From the NCBI GenBank assembly GCA_022791455.1, contig JAAVZC010000013.1:1-64000 (forward strand): a stretch of DNA of 64,000 nt. The letters are read 5' to 3'. Position numbers and translations under genes: made by a program. Every line of letters begins with the position of its first letter. Position 1 is the stretch's first letter. Below the pieces are notes generated by a model, which saw only the letters and a program-made list of their open reading frames with translations, was not told the DNA's origin and ran no database searches. Source of the DNA: Eggerthellaceae bacterium. GTDB lineage: Bacteria; Actinomycetota; Coriobacteriia; Coriobacteriales; Eggerthellaceae. Shown here piece after piece: positions 1 to 7,731 of the stretch.

Positions 1-1
1 C

Positions 2-639
2 GGGCTCATCGGCTCGGCGGCAAGGTCCCTCGGCAATGCCGTGGGCGGCGCCTTCAAGCAGAGCGCCAAGGTCGTGTCCCACTTCTGCGGAACCGCCGCC
101 AAGATGGCCGACACCGTGTTCGGCGGGAACCCGCCGAGCCTCTCCGACGTCGCCCATGGCGCCTTGGACATCCTGGGGTTCGTGCCAGGCGTCGGTGTTG
201 CTGCGGATATTGCGAATGGCATCTTGTACGCCGCTGAGGGGAATTGGGTCGACGCCGCCATGTCGTTTATTTCCGCAGTTCCTGTTGTGGGTGACGTCGC
301 TAATGGCGCCTCGATGGGTGCAGAAGTAACGACGAAACTCACAAAAGTCGTCGACTCATTCTCGCATGTTGGCGATTTAATTACGATGGAGAAGGGGTCT
401 TTCTTCCGACTCAAAAGGGCGTATCTGATGCCGCGTATCACCCTACCTTGCACACCAAAAAATACTACAGCGAAGTAAATGCATCGATTAAACATGCAGT
501 CTCGAGAGGGAAGGCTAAGGCGGATGCGGATGGAATACTCGATCCTTTGGAGCAGAACAAACTAATCAGAGATGAGATTATTGGCGAACTGGGTAGAATA
601 AAGGCTGATTTGCAGTCTGGCGCACTTACGGGAAAGTAG
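2..639 (+). pseudogene. C-terminal part of a polymorphic toxin (pretoxin-like linker plus C-terminal tail of an AHH-type nuclease), frameshifted, 5' end outside window
   Basis: Frame 2 is open from base 2 (GLIGSAARSLGNAVGGAFKQ...DILGFVPGVGVAADIANGILYAAEGNWVDAAMSFISAVPVVGDVANG) and runs out at 478. Frame 1 continues as YDGEGVFLPTQKGVSDAAYHPTLHTKKYYSEVNASIKHAV... to the stop at 639. The two join with a single-base shift near 370-385. Confidence 0.7.
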
Positions 640-647
640 GTTGAGGC

Positions 648-2267
648 ATGAGGGTCTGGCGGTTGGAGTGCAGTGAACTTAACGAGGAGTGGGTCGAGGA
701 GGCAGGAGACTCTTCTGCTGATCGATTGCCACAATTGTGTGGCGAGAGGCTCCAGGAATCTTGGAAGGAGATGAAGCTGCAGCCATCAGGAAAATGCCCA
801 ATGAAGACAGATATTTTTTCTTTTCGCGCTGGAGCCCCGGTATTAAGTGATCGTGCAAAATGCGCTCTTGAAAAGGTCACGTCCGGCTGCGTTGAGTGGT
901 TATCTGCGGATCTAAAGAAGCACCGAGTTTGGATATTGAACGTTGTCAACGTGCTTAACTGCCTCGACTTGGGCAATTCCGAATACCAAACGGCTGGTGA
1001 TGGCTTTGTGCGACGCGTAAATAAACACGCCTTTCTCAAATCGGCTGTTGATGAGGTTAATATCTTCAAAATCCGGGAAACTCCCGATAGACCAATTTAC
1101 GTCTCGGACCGCTTCGTGGATGCTGTATTCGCCGCAGAGCTTGAAGGATTCAGTTTTTATTTGGTCTGGGATGAAGATATGCCGATGGGCGTATTGGAGT
1201 GCTGGGGGGCTCAGCCTGGCGACTATCGTCTCGAAAATGATCTTGTTCTCCGCAAGCGAAATGCGAGAATAACTCAAGGTTATGAGACCAAGTGGCTTCC
1301 GGTCGAAGGGGGCTATGAGGGCTTATTGCGTCGCGCCCGTTCTGGAGAGGAGAGGGCGCCTGGGAAAATTACTGCAGAGCAGGAATCCGAAAATAACGGC
1401 GAATTTAGCCCCCTATCCCATGATGGACTACCAATGGACGACGAGATCGCGGCGGTTCGCGGAGAGGCGCTCCGTTCGCTCCCCGCGCTGCCTTGCGCCT
1501 GCGGGGCGGCTACTGAGCCGTCCGAGGTGGGCGGCCTGCCGCGGCTCCTGCGGCGTCTGGCCGGGGGCCATGGCTCCTCCCAGGTGGGCGGGGTGCCGCT
1601 CCTGGCCGAGGGCGAGCCGTGGCCCCTCGGTCCTGGCGGCGAGCCGCTGCGGCTACTCGCCCGCGTGGACTACTCGGAGGCGCCTCGCGTGCCCGGCCTC
1701 CCGGCCAAGGGGCTCCTTCAGCTGTTCGTCTCGCGGGAGCCCGACCTGGGGCTGGGGGAGGAGGGCGGCTTCCGCGTGCTGTGGCGCCCGGAGGGCGCGC
1801 GGGGGCTGACGGAGCGGCCCGACCCCCTCTCCGACCCCTATCCTGCGCTTCCCGTGGCGTTCGGGCGAGGACTCTCCGAGAGCGAGCCGTTCGACGTGGA
1901 CTTCCGCGCCGAGGAGGCGTTCGCCTTAAAATGGAACGAGCTCCATCCCGGCCTGCCGGTCTCGAAGTACCACGAGGATGCCGACCGCTACGCTTCCGGC
2001 TGCGGCTTCACCTGGGGGCTGTCGGCCGAGGACGAGCGCGAGTGCACCGACGTCCAGCTCGGCGGCTACCCGGACTTCCTCCAGGTGGACCCCCGCTCCT
2101 ACGACCCGGACGAGCGCCGCTACGACGCGCTGGCGCTGCAGGTGTCGCCGCCCGAATGGTCGGGCATAGAGCTGGGGGACGGAGGGCGCGCCTACCTCTT
2201 CGCCCCCGCGGAGGCGCTGGCGCGCGGGGACTTCTCGGACGTCATGTTCTGGTGGGACTGCGGCTAG
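648..2267 (+). CDS. Fused immunity-like protein: N-terminal Imm11/DUF1629-like module and C-terminal YwqG/DUF1963-like module
   Basis: ORF 539 aa. VWILNVVNVLNCLDLGNSEYQ...FKIRETPDRPIYVSDRFVDAVFAAELEGFSFYLVWD matches the Imm11/DUF1629 pattern. QVGGVPLLAEGEPWPLGPGGEPLRLLARVDYSEAP...LQLF...VQLGGYPDFLQVDP...YLFAPAEALARGDFSDVMFWWDCG matches the DUF1963/YwqG pattern. Confidence 0.72.
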   Translation: MRVWRLECSELNEEWVEEAGDSSADRLPQLCGERLQESWKEMKLQPSGKCPMKTDIFSFRAGAPVLSDRAKCALEKVTSGCVEWLSADLKKHRVWILNVVNVLNCLDLGNSEYQTAGDGFVRRVNKHAFLKSAVDEVNIFKIRETPDRPIYVSDRFVDAVFAAELEGFSFYLVWDEDMPMGVLECWGAQPGDYRLENDLVLRKRNARITQGYETKWLPVEGGYEGLLRRARSGEERAPGKITAEQESENNGEFSPLSHDGLPMDDEIAAVRGEALRSLPALPCACGAATEPSEVGGLPRLLRRLAGGHGSSQVGGVPLLAEGEPWPLGPGGEPLRLLARVDYSEAPRVPGLPAKGLLQLFVSREPDLGLGEEGGFRVLWRPEGARGLTERPDPLSDPYPALPVAFGRGLSESEPFDVDFRAEEAFALKWNELHPGLPVSKYHEDADRYASGCGFTWGLSAEDERECTDVQLGGYPDFLQVDPRSYDPDERRYDALALQVSPPEWSGIELGDGGRAYLFAPAEALARGDFSDVMFWWDCG

Positions 2268-2350
2268 CGCCGGGGCGTATTAGAAAACTATTGTATATTT
2301 CGCGTGGGAGAGGTAATTAAAACAAGTAGCAATGCTAATGTGAGCAGCAG

Positions 2351-2395
2351 CAAAGCGCCCGATTGGTGAGCATTTCACGGAGTCCGGCGCTTTAC
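2351..2395 (+). terminator. Long-loop inverted repeat (AAAGCGCC / GGCGCTTT), possible terminator or structured element
   Basis: 8-bp perfect inverted repeat with ~28-nt loop downstream of the immunity ORF. Confidence 0.35.
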
Positions 2396-2560
2396 TTTCT
2401 TATCGAATGCCATTGGGGTCGAAGCTGGCAAGCCGACCGCTGGTTCGGCACCACAGAAGTGCCAGAGATGCCAACCCGCTAGGCGATCGAGTTGGACTCT
2501 TCTCATGCGAGAGAGCGCCTGTGCTGGGGTACTCAACCATCTGCATCCCTTCACTAGTAG

Positions 2561-2589
2561 TTGTTTGGTTTACTGTCTTGGTTTACAAT
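2561..2589 (+). promoter_or_regulatory. Promoter TTGTTT-N17-TACAAT overlapped by tandem 9-bp repeat TTGGTTTAC-tgtc-TTGGTTTAC
   Basis: Repeat copies at 2565-2573 and 2578-2586, just upstream of the HTH gene. Confidence 0.6.
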
Positions 2590-2617
2590 CATAAACTTAG
2601 GAAGGAGTGCTGCCGCT

Positions 2618-3088
2618 ATGTCTCAGAAACTTATGAGCGCTCGTCAAGCGTCCGAGCTGTTGGGGGTTTCTAAAGCCTACATGTGTCGGCTTTTCTCGCA
2701 GGGCGTCATACCGGCTGAGAAGGTAGACACCGACTGGGTCGTCGAACGCAAGAACGTCCAGCTTTTCCTTGATGACAAAAGCGGTACGCCCGTTTATTAC
2801 CGGTGCACTGACGGCTGGAACAAGGATGATTATTACTTCCTCTACCGTTGGATCGACAAAATGGTGAATGATCGCAAAGGGCGCTTTGATGAAGAGCTCG
2901 CGTGCATCGACCCTGAAAAACTTAGCGACGTCGCGGGAGCCCTGCTGAAAGCCGAAGGCGCCCATGCGAGGTTCGACAACCTGCGATCCCTTGAAAACCA
3001 CCCGCCCCTGACTCCGCCTGTCGTCATTTCGACTTATCCCTGCCCGGGAGCCTTTCCCTCCTTCGAGGAGATGGGGTTGATCCTGTGA
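2618..3088 (+). CDS. Excisionase/MerR-like helix-turn-helix protein (putative antitoxin of HTH-NTase pair)
   Basis: MSQKLMSARQASELLGVSKAYMCRLFSQGVIPAEKVDTDWVVERKNVQLFL; RBS GGAAGGAG upstream; GTGA overlap with next gene. Confidence 0.8.
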   Translation: MSQKLMSARQASELLGVSKAYMCRLFSQGVIPAEKVDTDWVVERKNVQLFLDDKSGTPVYYRCTDGWNKDDYYFLYRWIDKMVNDRKGRFDEELACIDPEKLSDVAGALLKAEGAHARFDNLRSLENHPPLTPPVVISTYPCPGAFPSFEEMGLIL

Positions 3089-3621
3089 ATCGAGAGCTAG
3101 ATGTCGATGAGCTCATTCAGCTTCTTAGAGAGCTCGACAACACCATTACAACGCCTATTGTTGTCCGCGCCGTAGGGGGCTTTGCGCTTGCCTGGCATGG
3201 GGTCCGCGTAAACGGACTCACGGCCGATATCGATTCCATTACCGATGACTACCCCGTCGAAGTTGAAGACGCTATCGCCAAAATCGGCGCAAAACACGGA
3301 CTTGGCCCCTGGTGGCTGAACAACGATGCCGCCGCTGACGAGCCTGACTTTATAATCGAATCCATGGATCTTAAGTGGGAGCCAGTCGATTGCGGATTCG
3401 TTCACATCTCTCTCTTCGTCGGAGATTTGGTATCGCTCCTGAAGCTCAAGCTCTCGGCTGTGGAAGATAGTGCGCTGTCGGGGCGTACGCGTGATCTCGA
3501 CGACACCATCGGCATTTTGAGGGCCCTCGGATTGACCAAGGCTGAGTTCAAACGCAAATACTCCTATCTGCAGGACGACATGCCGAACGCTTTCGCCCTT
3601 GTCTCGCGTGCGATCTGGTGA
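3085..3621 (+). CDS. Nucleotidyltransferase-fold protein (DUF6036/AbiEii-like; putative toxin)
   Basis: VVRAVGGFALAWHGVRVNGLTADID nucleotidyltransferase signature and KLKLSAVEDSALSGRTRDLDDTIGIL; overlaps upstream stop. Confidence 0.75.
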   Translation: MNRELDVDELIQLLRELDNTITTPIVVRAVGGFALAWHGVRVNGLTADIDSITDDYPVEVEDAIAKIGAKHGLGPWWLNNDAAADEPDFIIESMDLKWEPVDCGFVHISLFVGDLVSLLKLKLSAVEDSALSGRTRDLDDTIGILRALGLTKAEFKRKYSYLQDDMPNAFALVSRAIW

Positions 3622-3680
3622 CGATTGACTAGCTGCATTGCAATTATGCGATGCTTCCCGGTTTTGTTGATTCGTGCTAT

Positions 3681-3700
3681 TATGTTGTACGTACAACATA
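3681..3700. promoter_or_regulatory. Perfect 20-bp palindrome TATGTTGTACGTACAACATA, probable TA autoregulatory operator
   Basis: Self-complementary across 20 bp; overlaps a TATTAT -10-like hexamer (3678-3683); ends 10 bp before the ATG of the antitoxin ORF. Confidence 0.75.
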
Positions 3701-3710
3701 GGGAGGTAGT

Positions 3711-4019
3711 ATGACGGCAGAGGCGATGGTTACTGGGCGGATGGCGGTTCAGAAGAAGGAAGATGGGAACCGGGTGCTAAGGTCGCTTGGCGTCAATGTA
3801 TCCCAGGCAATTAATCAACTCTTTGACTTCGTTATAGAGAACCGGGCGCTGCCCTTCCCAGAAGAACATCCTGCGCAAAATCATACGGCGGCCGAATTGG
3901 CTGCTGCAGCATCTTTGGTTGATTCAATCTGCCTTCCCGCAAACAATAAGTTTTCTACCATGTCTGACCTCGAGATAAAGATGGATCGGCTTCGTTCCCG
4001 CGGTTTGTTGGACGAATAG
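3711..4019 (+). CDS. RelB/DinJ-like type II antitoxin
   Basis: MTAEAMVTGRMAVQKKEDGNRVLRSLGVNVSQAINQLFDFVIENRALPF resembles RelB/DinJ N-termini; followed by PIN gene. Confidence 0.72.
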   Translation: MTAEAMVTGRMAVQKKEDGNRVLRSLGVNVSQAINQLFDFVIENRALPFPEEHPAQNHTAAELAAAASLVDSICLPANNKFSTMSDLEIKMDRLRSRGLLDE

Positions 4020-4030
4020 AGGCCGGTAAT

Positions 4031-4486
4031 ATGCGATGCTTCGTTGACACCAATATCATTATCGACGCCCTCGCCGTTCGGAAACCCTTCTACGAAAGCG
4101 CTCGCTTGCTCCTAATTGTCGGCGCCCTTAAGGATCTCGACCTGCGCTGCAGCACCTCCCAGCTCACGGATATTTTCTACCTCCTTACAGCGGGGAGTGG
4201 TACGCGATCTCCCGAAGAAGCGAAAGCGGCCATGAAGCTGCTCTTGCGATGCGTGTCCTGCGTGCCCCTGCGCGAAGAGGGTGTGCGCAGGGCTCTCGAT
4301 TCCGATTGGGAAGATTTCGAAGACGCTTGCGTTCTCCAACGTGCGTTGGATTCGGGTTGCGATGCGCTTATAACGCGGAATAAGAAGGACTTCCACCACG
4401 CTCCCATTCCTGTGTTCGATTGCGAGGAGCTATTTGCGTACATCAGACAGGAGTATAGCTTGGAATACGCAGAGGTCGATTTTTAG
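4031..4486 (+). CDS. PIN-domain toxin (VapC-like)
   Basis: MRCFVDTNIIIDAL...DWEDFEDACVLQRALDSGCDALITRNKKDF, PIN acidic residues present. Confidence 0.85.
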   Translation: MRCFVDTNIIIDALAVRKPFYESARLLLIVGALKDLDLRCSTSQLTDIFYLLTAGSGTRSPEEAKAAMKLLLRCVSCVPLREEGVRRALDSDWEDFEDACVLQRALDSGCDALITRNKKDFHHAPIPVFDCEELFAYIRQEYSLEYAEVDF

Positions 4487-4541
4487 AACCCAGTCTTAGC
4501 TCAAGTTTAGGAAAGCTCGAAAGATCGACCTCTCTTGCCAA

Positions 4542-6092
4542 TTACTCCTGCGCGGCGATGGCTTGGTGGTGGGCTTCTTTTGCTGCTTTGATGCGTGCTT
4601 GGCTGGCGGCCATGGCTTCTTCGGCGCCTTCCCAACCGGGCAACTTCTTGTCGCGCTCGGGGTCGAACGCGCCGTGCAGCTGGCGGCCGATCTTCTTGTG
4701 GAAGTCCTCGTCGCTGTCCGCCTGGCCTAAGTTGTTGCGATGGCGCTCGGCGGCGCGGGGGTCGTCCGGGTCGGTCCAAATCTCTTCCGCCATAGGCGCC
4801 CAGTCGGCGGCGGCAGGGCGGCACTTGTCCGCCAGCTCCTGCGCCGTTTCCTGAGACTGCAGATCGGTGCAGTGGGCGCCCGATGCCTCTACCATCTCCA
4901 CCAGGCAATCGGGGTTCTCAAGCATCGGGCACGGGCGCAGGAAGTTGTCGTTGAAGGGCTGGTTGTCGTGGTACTGCATGAAGATGGGGGAGCGCAGGCA
5001 GTCCAGCAGCGACATGTCGTGGATGTTGGCGTTCGAATAATGGATAAACACGCACGGCTCCACGTCGCCCGCGGCGTTGATGTGCAGATAGCGGCGCCCG
5101 CCGGCAATGCAGCCGCCCACGTATTCGCCGTCATGCTGGAAGTCCAGCGTGAGGATGGGCTTCGTCTCGCGTACATGGCGGTTGAACTCGTAGAGCTTTA
5201 CGCGCTGCTCGGTGGTGGGCATGAGCGAGGTGGGGGCGTCTTTGCCCACCGGCATGAAGGTGAAGATCCAGGCGAACAGCGCGCCCTTCTCAATGAGCCA
5301 GTCGAAGTACTCGTCGCTGGCCACCGAGGCTGCGTTGGCGGAGGTGTAGCAGATGGACACCCCGAAGGGCAGCCCGTGGGACTTTAGCAGATCCATTGCG
5401 GCGCCCATCTTCTTGTAAACGCCGTCGCCGCGGCGTCCGTCGGTGGCGGCTTCGTCTCCCTCGGCGGAAATAGCCGGCACGAAGTTCTTCACCCGGATCA
5501 TCTCCTGGCAGAACTCCTCATCGATGAGGGTGGAGTTGGTGAAGCACAAGAAGGCGCAGTCCGGGTGCTTCTCGCAAAGGCGAATGAGGTCGCGCTTGCG
5601 CACCAAGGGCTCTCCGCCGGTGTAGATGTAGATGTGGCAGCCGAGCGCCTTGCCCTGGGTGATGATGGAGTCGATGTCCTCGAAGCTCAGGTTCAGCTTG
5701 TGGCCGTACTCGGCGGCCCAGCAGCCGGTGCAGTGCAGGTTGCAGGCGCTGGTGGGGTCCAGCAGAATGGCCCAGGGAATGTTGCAGCCGTACTTCTCGC
5801 GCGCCTTCTCCTGCTTTCCCCAGGCAATGAAGTTCCCTTCCACCATGAAGGCCTTCAGCAGGTCGTTGCGCACGGCCGGGTTCAGCGCCATCACGCGCAT
5901 GATCAGGTCGTACATGTTGTTCTTGTCTTTGATCACGCGGCGGAAGGCGTCCCTTTGCGAGGGGAACAGGGCGTCGGGGGAAATGGCGTCCAGCTTGTCG
6001 AACATCGACTGCATGTGGTTCTCGGGGTCCTCGCACAGGTAGTCGACCAGTTTGTTTGCCGTCGTGCGCATGGCGAAATCCATGGGCCTCAT
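4542..6092 (-). CDS. Radical SAM protein with SPASM-like C-terminal cysteines
   Basis: DPTSACNLHCTGCW (CxxxCxxC), YTGGEPL, C-terminal Cys cluster (GGCIAGGRRYLHINAAGDVEPC). Confidence 0.88.
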   Translation of the reverse strand: MRPMDFAMRTTANKLVDYLCEDPENHMQSMFDKLDAISPDALFPSQRDAFRRVIKDKNNMYDLIMRVMALNPAVRNDLLKAFMVEGNFIAWGKQEKAREKYGCNIPWAILLDPTSACNLHCTGCWAAEYGHKLNLSFEDIDSIITQGKALGCHIYIYTGGEPLVRKRDLIRLCEKHPDCAFLCFTNSTLIDEEFCQEMIRVKNFVPAISAEGDEAATDGRRGDGVYKKMGAAMDLLKSHGLPFGVSICYTSANAASVASDEYFDWLIEKGALFAWIFTFMPVGKDAPTSLMPTTEQRVKLYEFNRHVRETKPILTLDFQHDGEYVGGCIAGGRRYLHINAAGDVEPCVFIHYSNANIHDMSLLDCLRSPIFMQYHDNQPFNDNFLRPCPMLENPDCLVEMVEASGAHCTDLQSQETAQELADKCRPAAADWAPMAEEIWTDPDDPRAAERHRNNLGQADSDEDFHKKIGRQLHGAFDPERDKKLPGWEGAEEAMAASQARIKAAKEAHHQAIAAQE

Positions 6093-6324
6093 GTGATCAC
6101 TTCCTCAAAAGTCTCCTTAACCTTCGCCGCGGCCGCCCCACGTGGGCTGCGGTGGAATTATTCTGGATATATTCGCGCTAGAAAACTAGTTCGTGAACGG
6201 GGCGAGGAGCTTCGTTACGCGGGCGAAACCTTGTTGTTTCTCGCTTGCCGCGAAACCGGCTGCGCGGCCGGGGGCTGCCTTGCCAACCGGCGGCTCAACC
6301 GCTAGGATAGCGGCTTGTGCAAAA

Positions 6325-6438
6325 AGCGCGCCCGTTTATCCAGAGTCGGGGGAGAGAGTTGGCTCGCCGATCCCGACACCAACCTAAGGGGAGGCTCCCT
6401 TAAAGGTGGTCCGGCCAGCAACGATGAAGGAGGAGCTT
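6325..6438 (+). ncRNA. SAM riboswitch-like leader (SAM-I clan) of metK
   Basis: TTATCCAGAGTCGGGGGAGAGAGTTGGCTCGCCGATCCCGACACCAACC...AAGGTGGTCCGGCCAGCA resembles the S-box core. P2-like TCGGG/CCCGA and P3-like TAAGGG/CCCTTA stems are visible. Canonical P1 closing strand not found. Confidence 0.55.
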
Positions 6439-6439
6439 C

Positions 6440-7708
6440 ATGGAAGAGCATTCTAATTCTTACCTGTTCACGTCCGAATCGGTGACCGAGGGTCATCCGG
6501 ACAAAATGTGCGACCAAATTTCCGATGCCATCCTGGACGCCATTCTGGCGAAGGAGATTGAGCTGCAGGCGGAAGGCTACGTGGCCCCCGGCGGGCAGCC
6601 GGCCGATGTTTCCCAGGTGCGCTGCGCCTGCGAGACGCTCACCACCACCGGCATGGTAGTGGTGGCGGGCGAGATTCGCACCCAAGCCTACGTGGACGTG
6701 CCCGGCATTGTGCGCGAAGTGGTGGAGGAAATTGGCTACGACCGCGCGAAGTATGGCTTCGATGCCACCACCTGCGGTGTGTTCAACGCCATCCACGGCC
6801 AGAGCCCCGACATTGCCCAGGGCGTCGACGAGTCCTGGGAGGCCCAGACCGGCCAGGCGGCCGCCGACGACCCCTACGAGACGGTGGGCGCCGGCGACCA
6901 GGGCATGATGTTCGGGTATGCCTGCAACGAGACCTCAACCCTCATGCCCATGCCCATCTACCTGGCCCATCGCATGGCCGAGCGCCTGACCGAGGTGCGC
7001 AAGAACAAGACGCTCGACTTTTTGCGCCCGGACGGAAAGACGCAGGTGTCCGTGCGCTATGTGGACGGCAAGCCCACTCAGGTGGAGAAGGTGGTTGTGT
7101 CCACCCAGCATGGCGAAGAGGTGGACCAGGAAACGCTGCGCGAGGCCATCATCGACAACGTCATCCGTCCGGTGCTTGACGCCGAGGGCGTGGCGCTTGC
7201 CGAAGATGCCCAGATCCACATCAACCCCACCGGCCGTTTCGTGGTGGGCGGTCCCATGGGCGATTCGGGCCTCACCGGTCGCAAGATCATCGTGGACACC
7301 TACGGCGGCATGGGCCGTCACGGCGGCGGCGCTTTCTCCGGCAAAGACTGCACGAAGGTGGACCGCTCTGCCGCCTACGCTGCCCGCTGGGTGGCGAAGA
7401 ACGTGGTGGCCGCGGGTTTGGCGGACCGCTGCGAGGTGCAGGTGGCCTATGCCATCGGCGTTGCCAGCCCGGTCTCGGTGATGGTGGACACCTTCGGCAC
7501 CAACCATGTGCCGGAAGCGGACATCGAGGCAGCGGTGGCGAAGGTGTTCGACCTGCGCCCCGGCGCCATCATCGACGCGCTGGACCTGCGTCGCCCCATC
7601 TACCGCAAGACGGCCGCCTACGGCCACTTCGGCCGCGAGCTTCCGGAGTTCACCTGGGAGAAAACCGACAAGGTGGACGAGCTGCGCGCTGCCTGCGGCT
7701 TGGCCTAA
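6440..7708 (+). CDS. metK: S-adenosylmethionine synthase
   Basis: [56 protein letters not shown]. Confidence 0.97.
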   Translation: MEEHSNSYLFTSESVTEGHPDKMCDQISDAILDAILAKEIELQAEGYVAPGGQPADVSQVRCACETLTTTGMVVVAGEIRTQAYVDVPGIVREVVEEIGYDRAKYGFDATTCGVFNAIHGQSPDIAQGVDESWEAQTGQAAADDPYETVGAGDQGMMFGYACNETSTLMPMPIYLAHRMAERLTEVRKNKTLDFLRPDGKTQVSVRYVDGKPTQVEKVVVSTQHGEEVDQETLREAIIDNVIRPVLDAEGVALAEDAQIHINPTGRFVVGGPMGDSGLTGRKIIVDTYGGMGRHGGGAFSGKDCTKVDRSAAYAARWVAKNVVAAGLADRCEVQVAYAIGVASPVSVMVDTFGTNHVPEADIEAAVAKVFDLRPGAIIDALDLRRPIYRKTAAYGHFGRELPEFTWEKTDKVDELRAACGLA

Positions 7709-7731
7709 AAAGCGCCATCTGAGGTATTCCC

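Noticed and set aside
365-390. Programmed -1 frameshift in the toxin gene
   Set aside because: No slippery heptamer (X XXY YYZ) or clear downstream pseudoknot seen; mutation or sequencing error is simpler.
2407-2673. 88-aa ORF upstream of and overlapping the HTH gene
   Set aside because: Overlaps the better-supported HTH gene, no recognisable domain, covers the promoter and operator.
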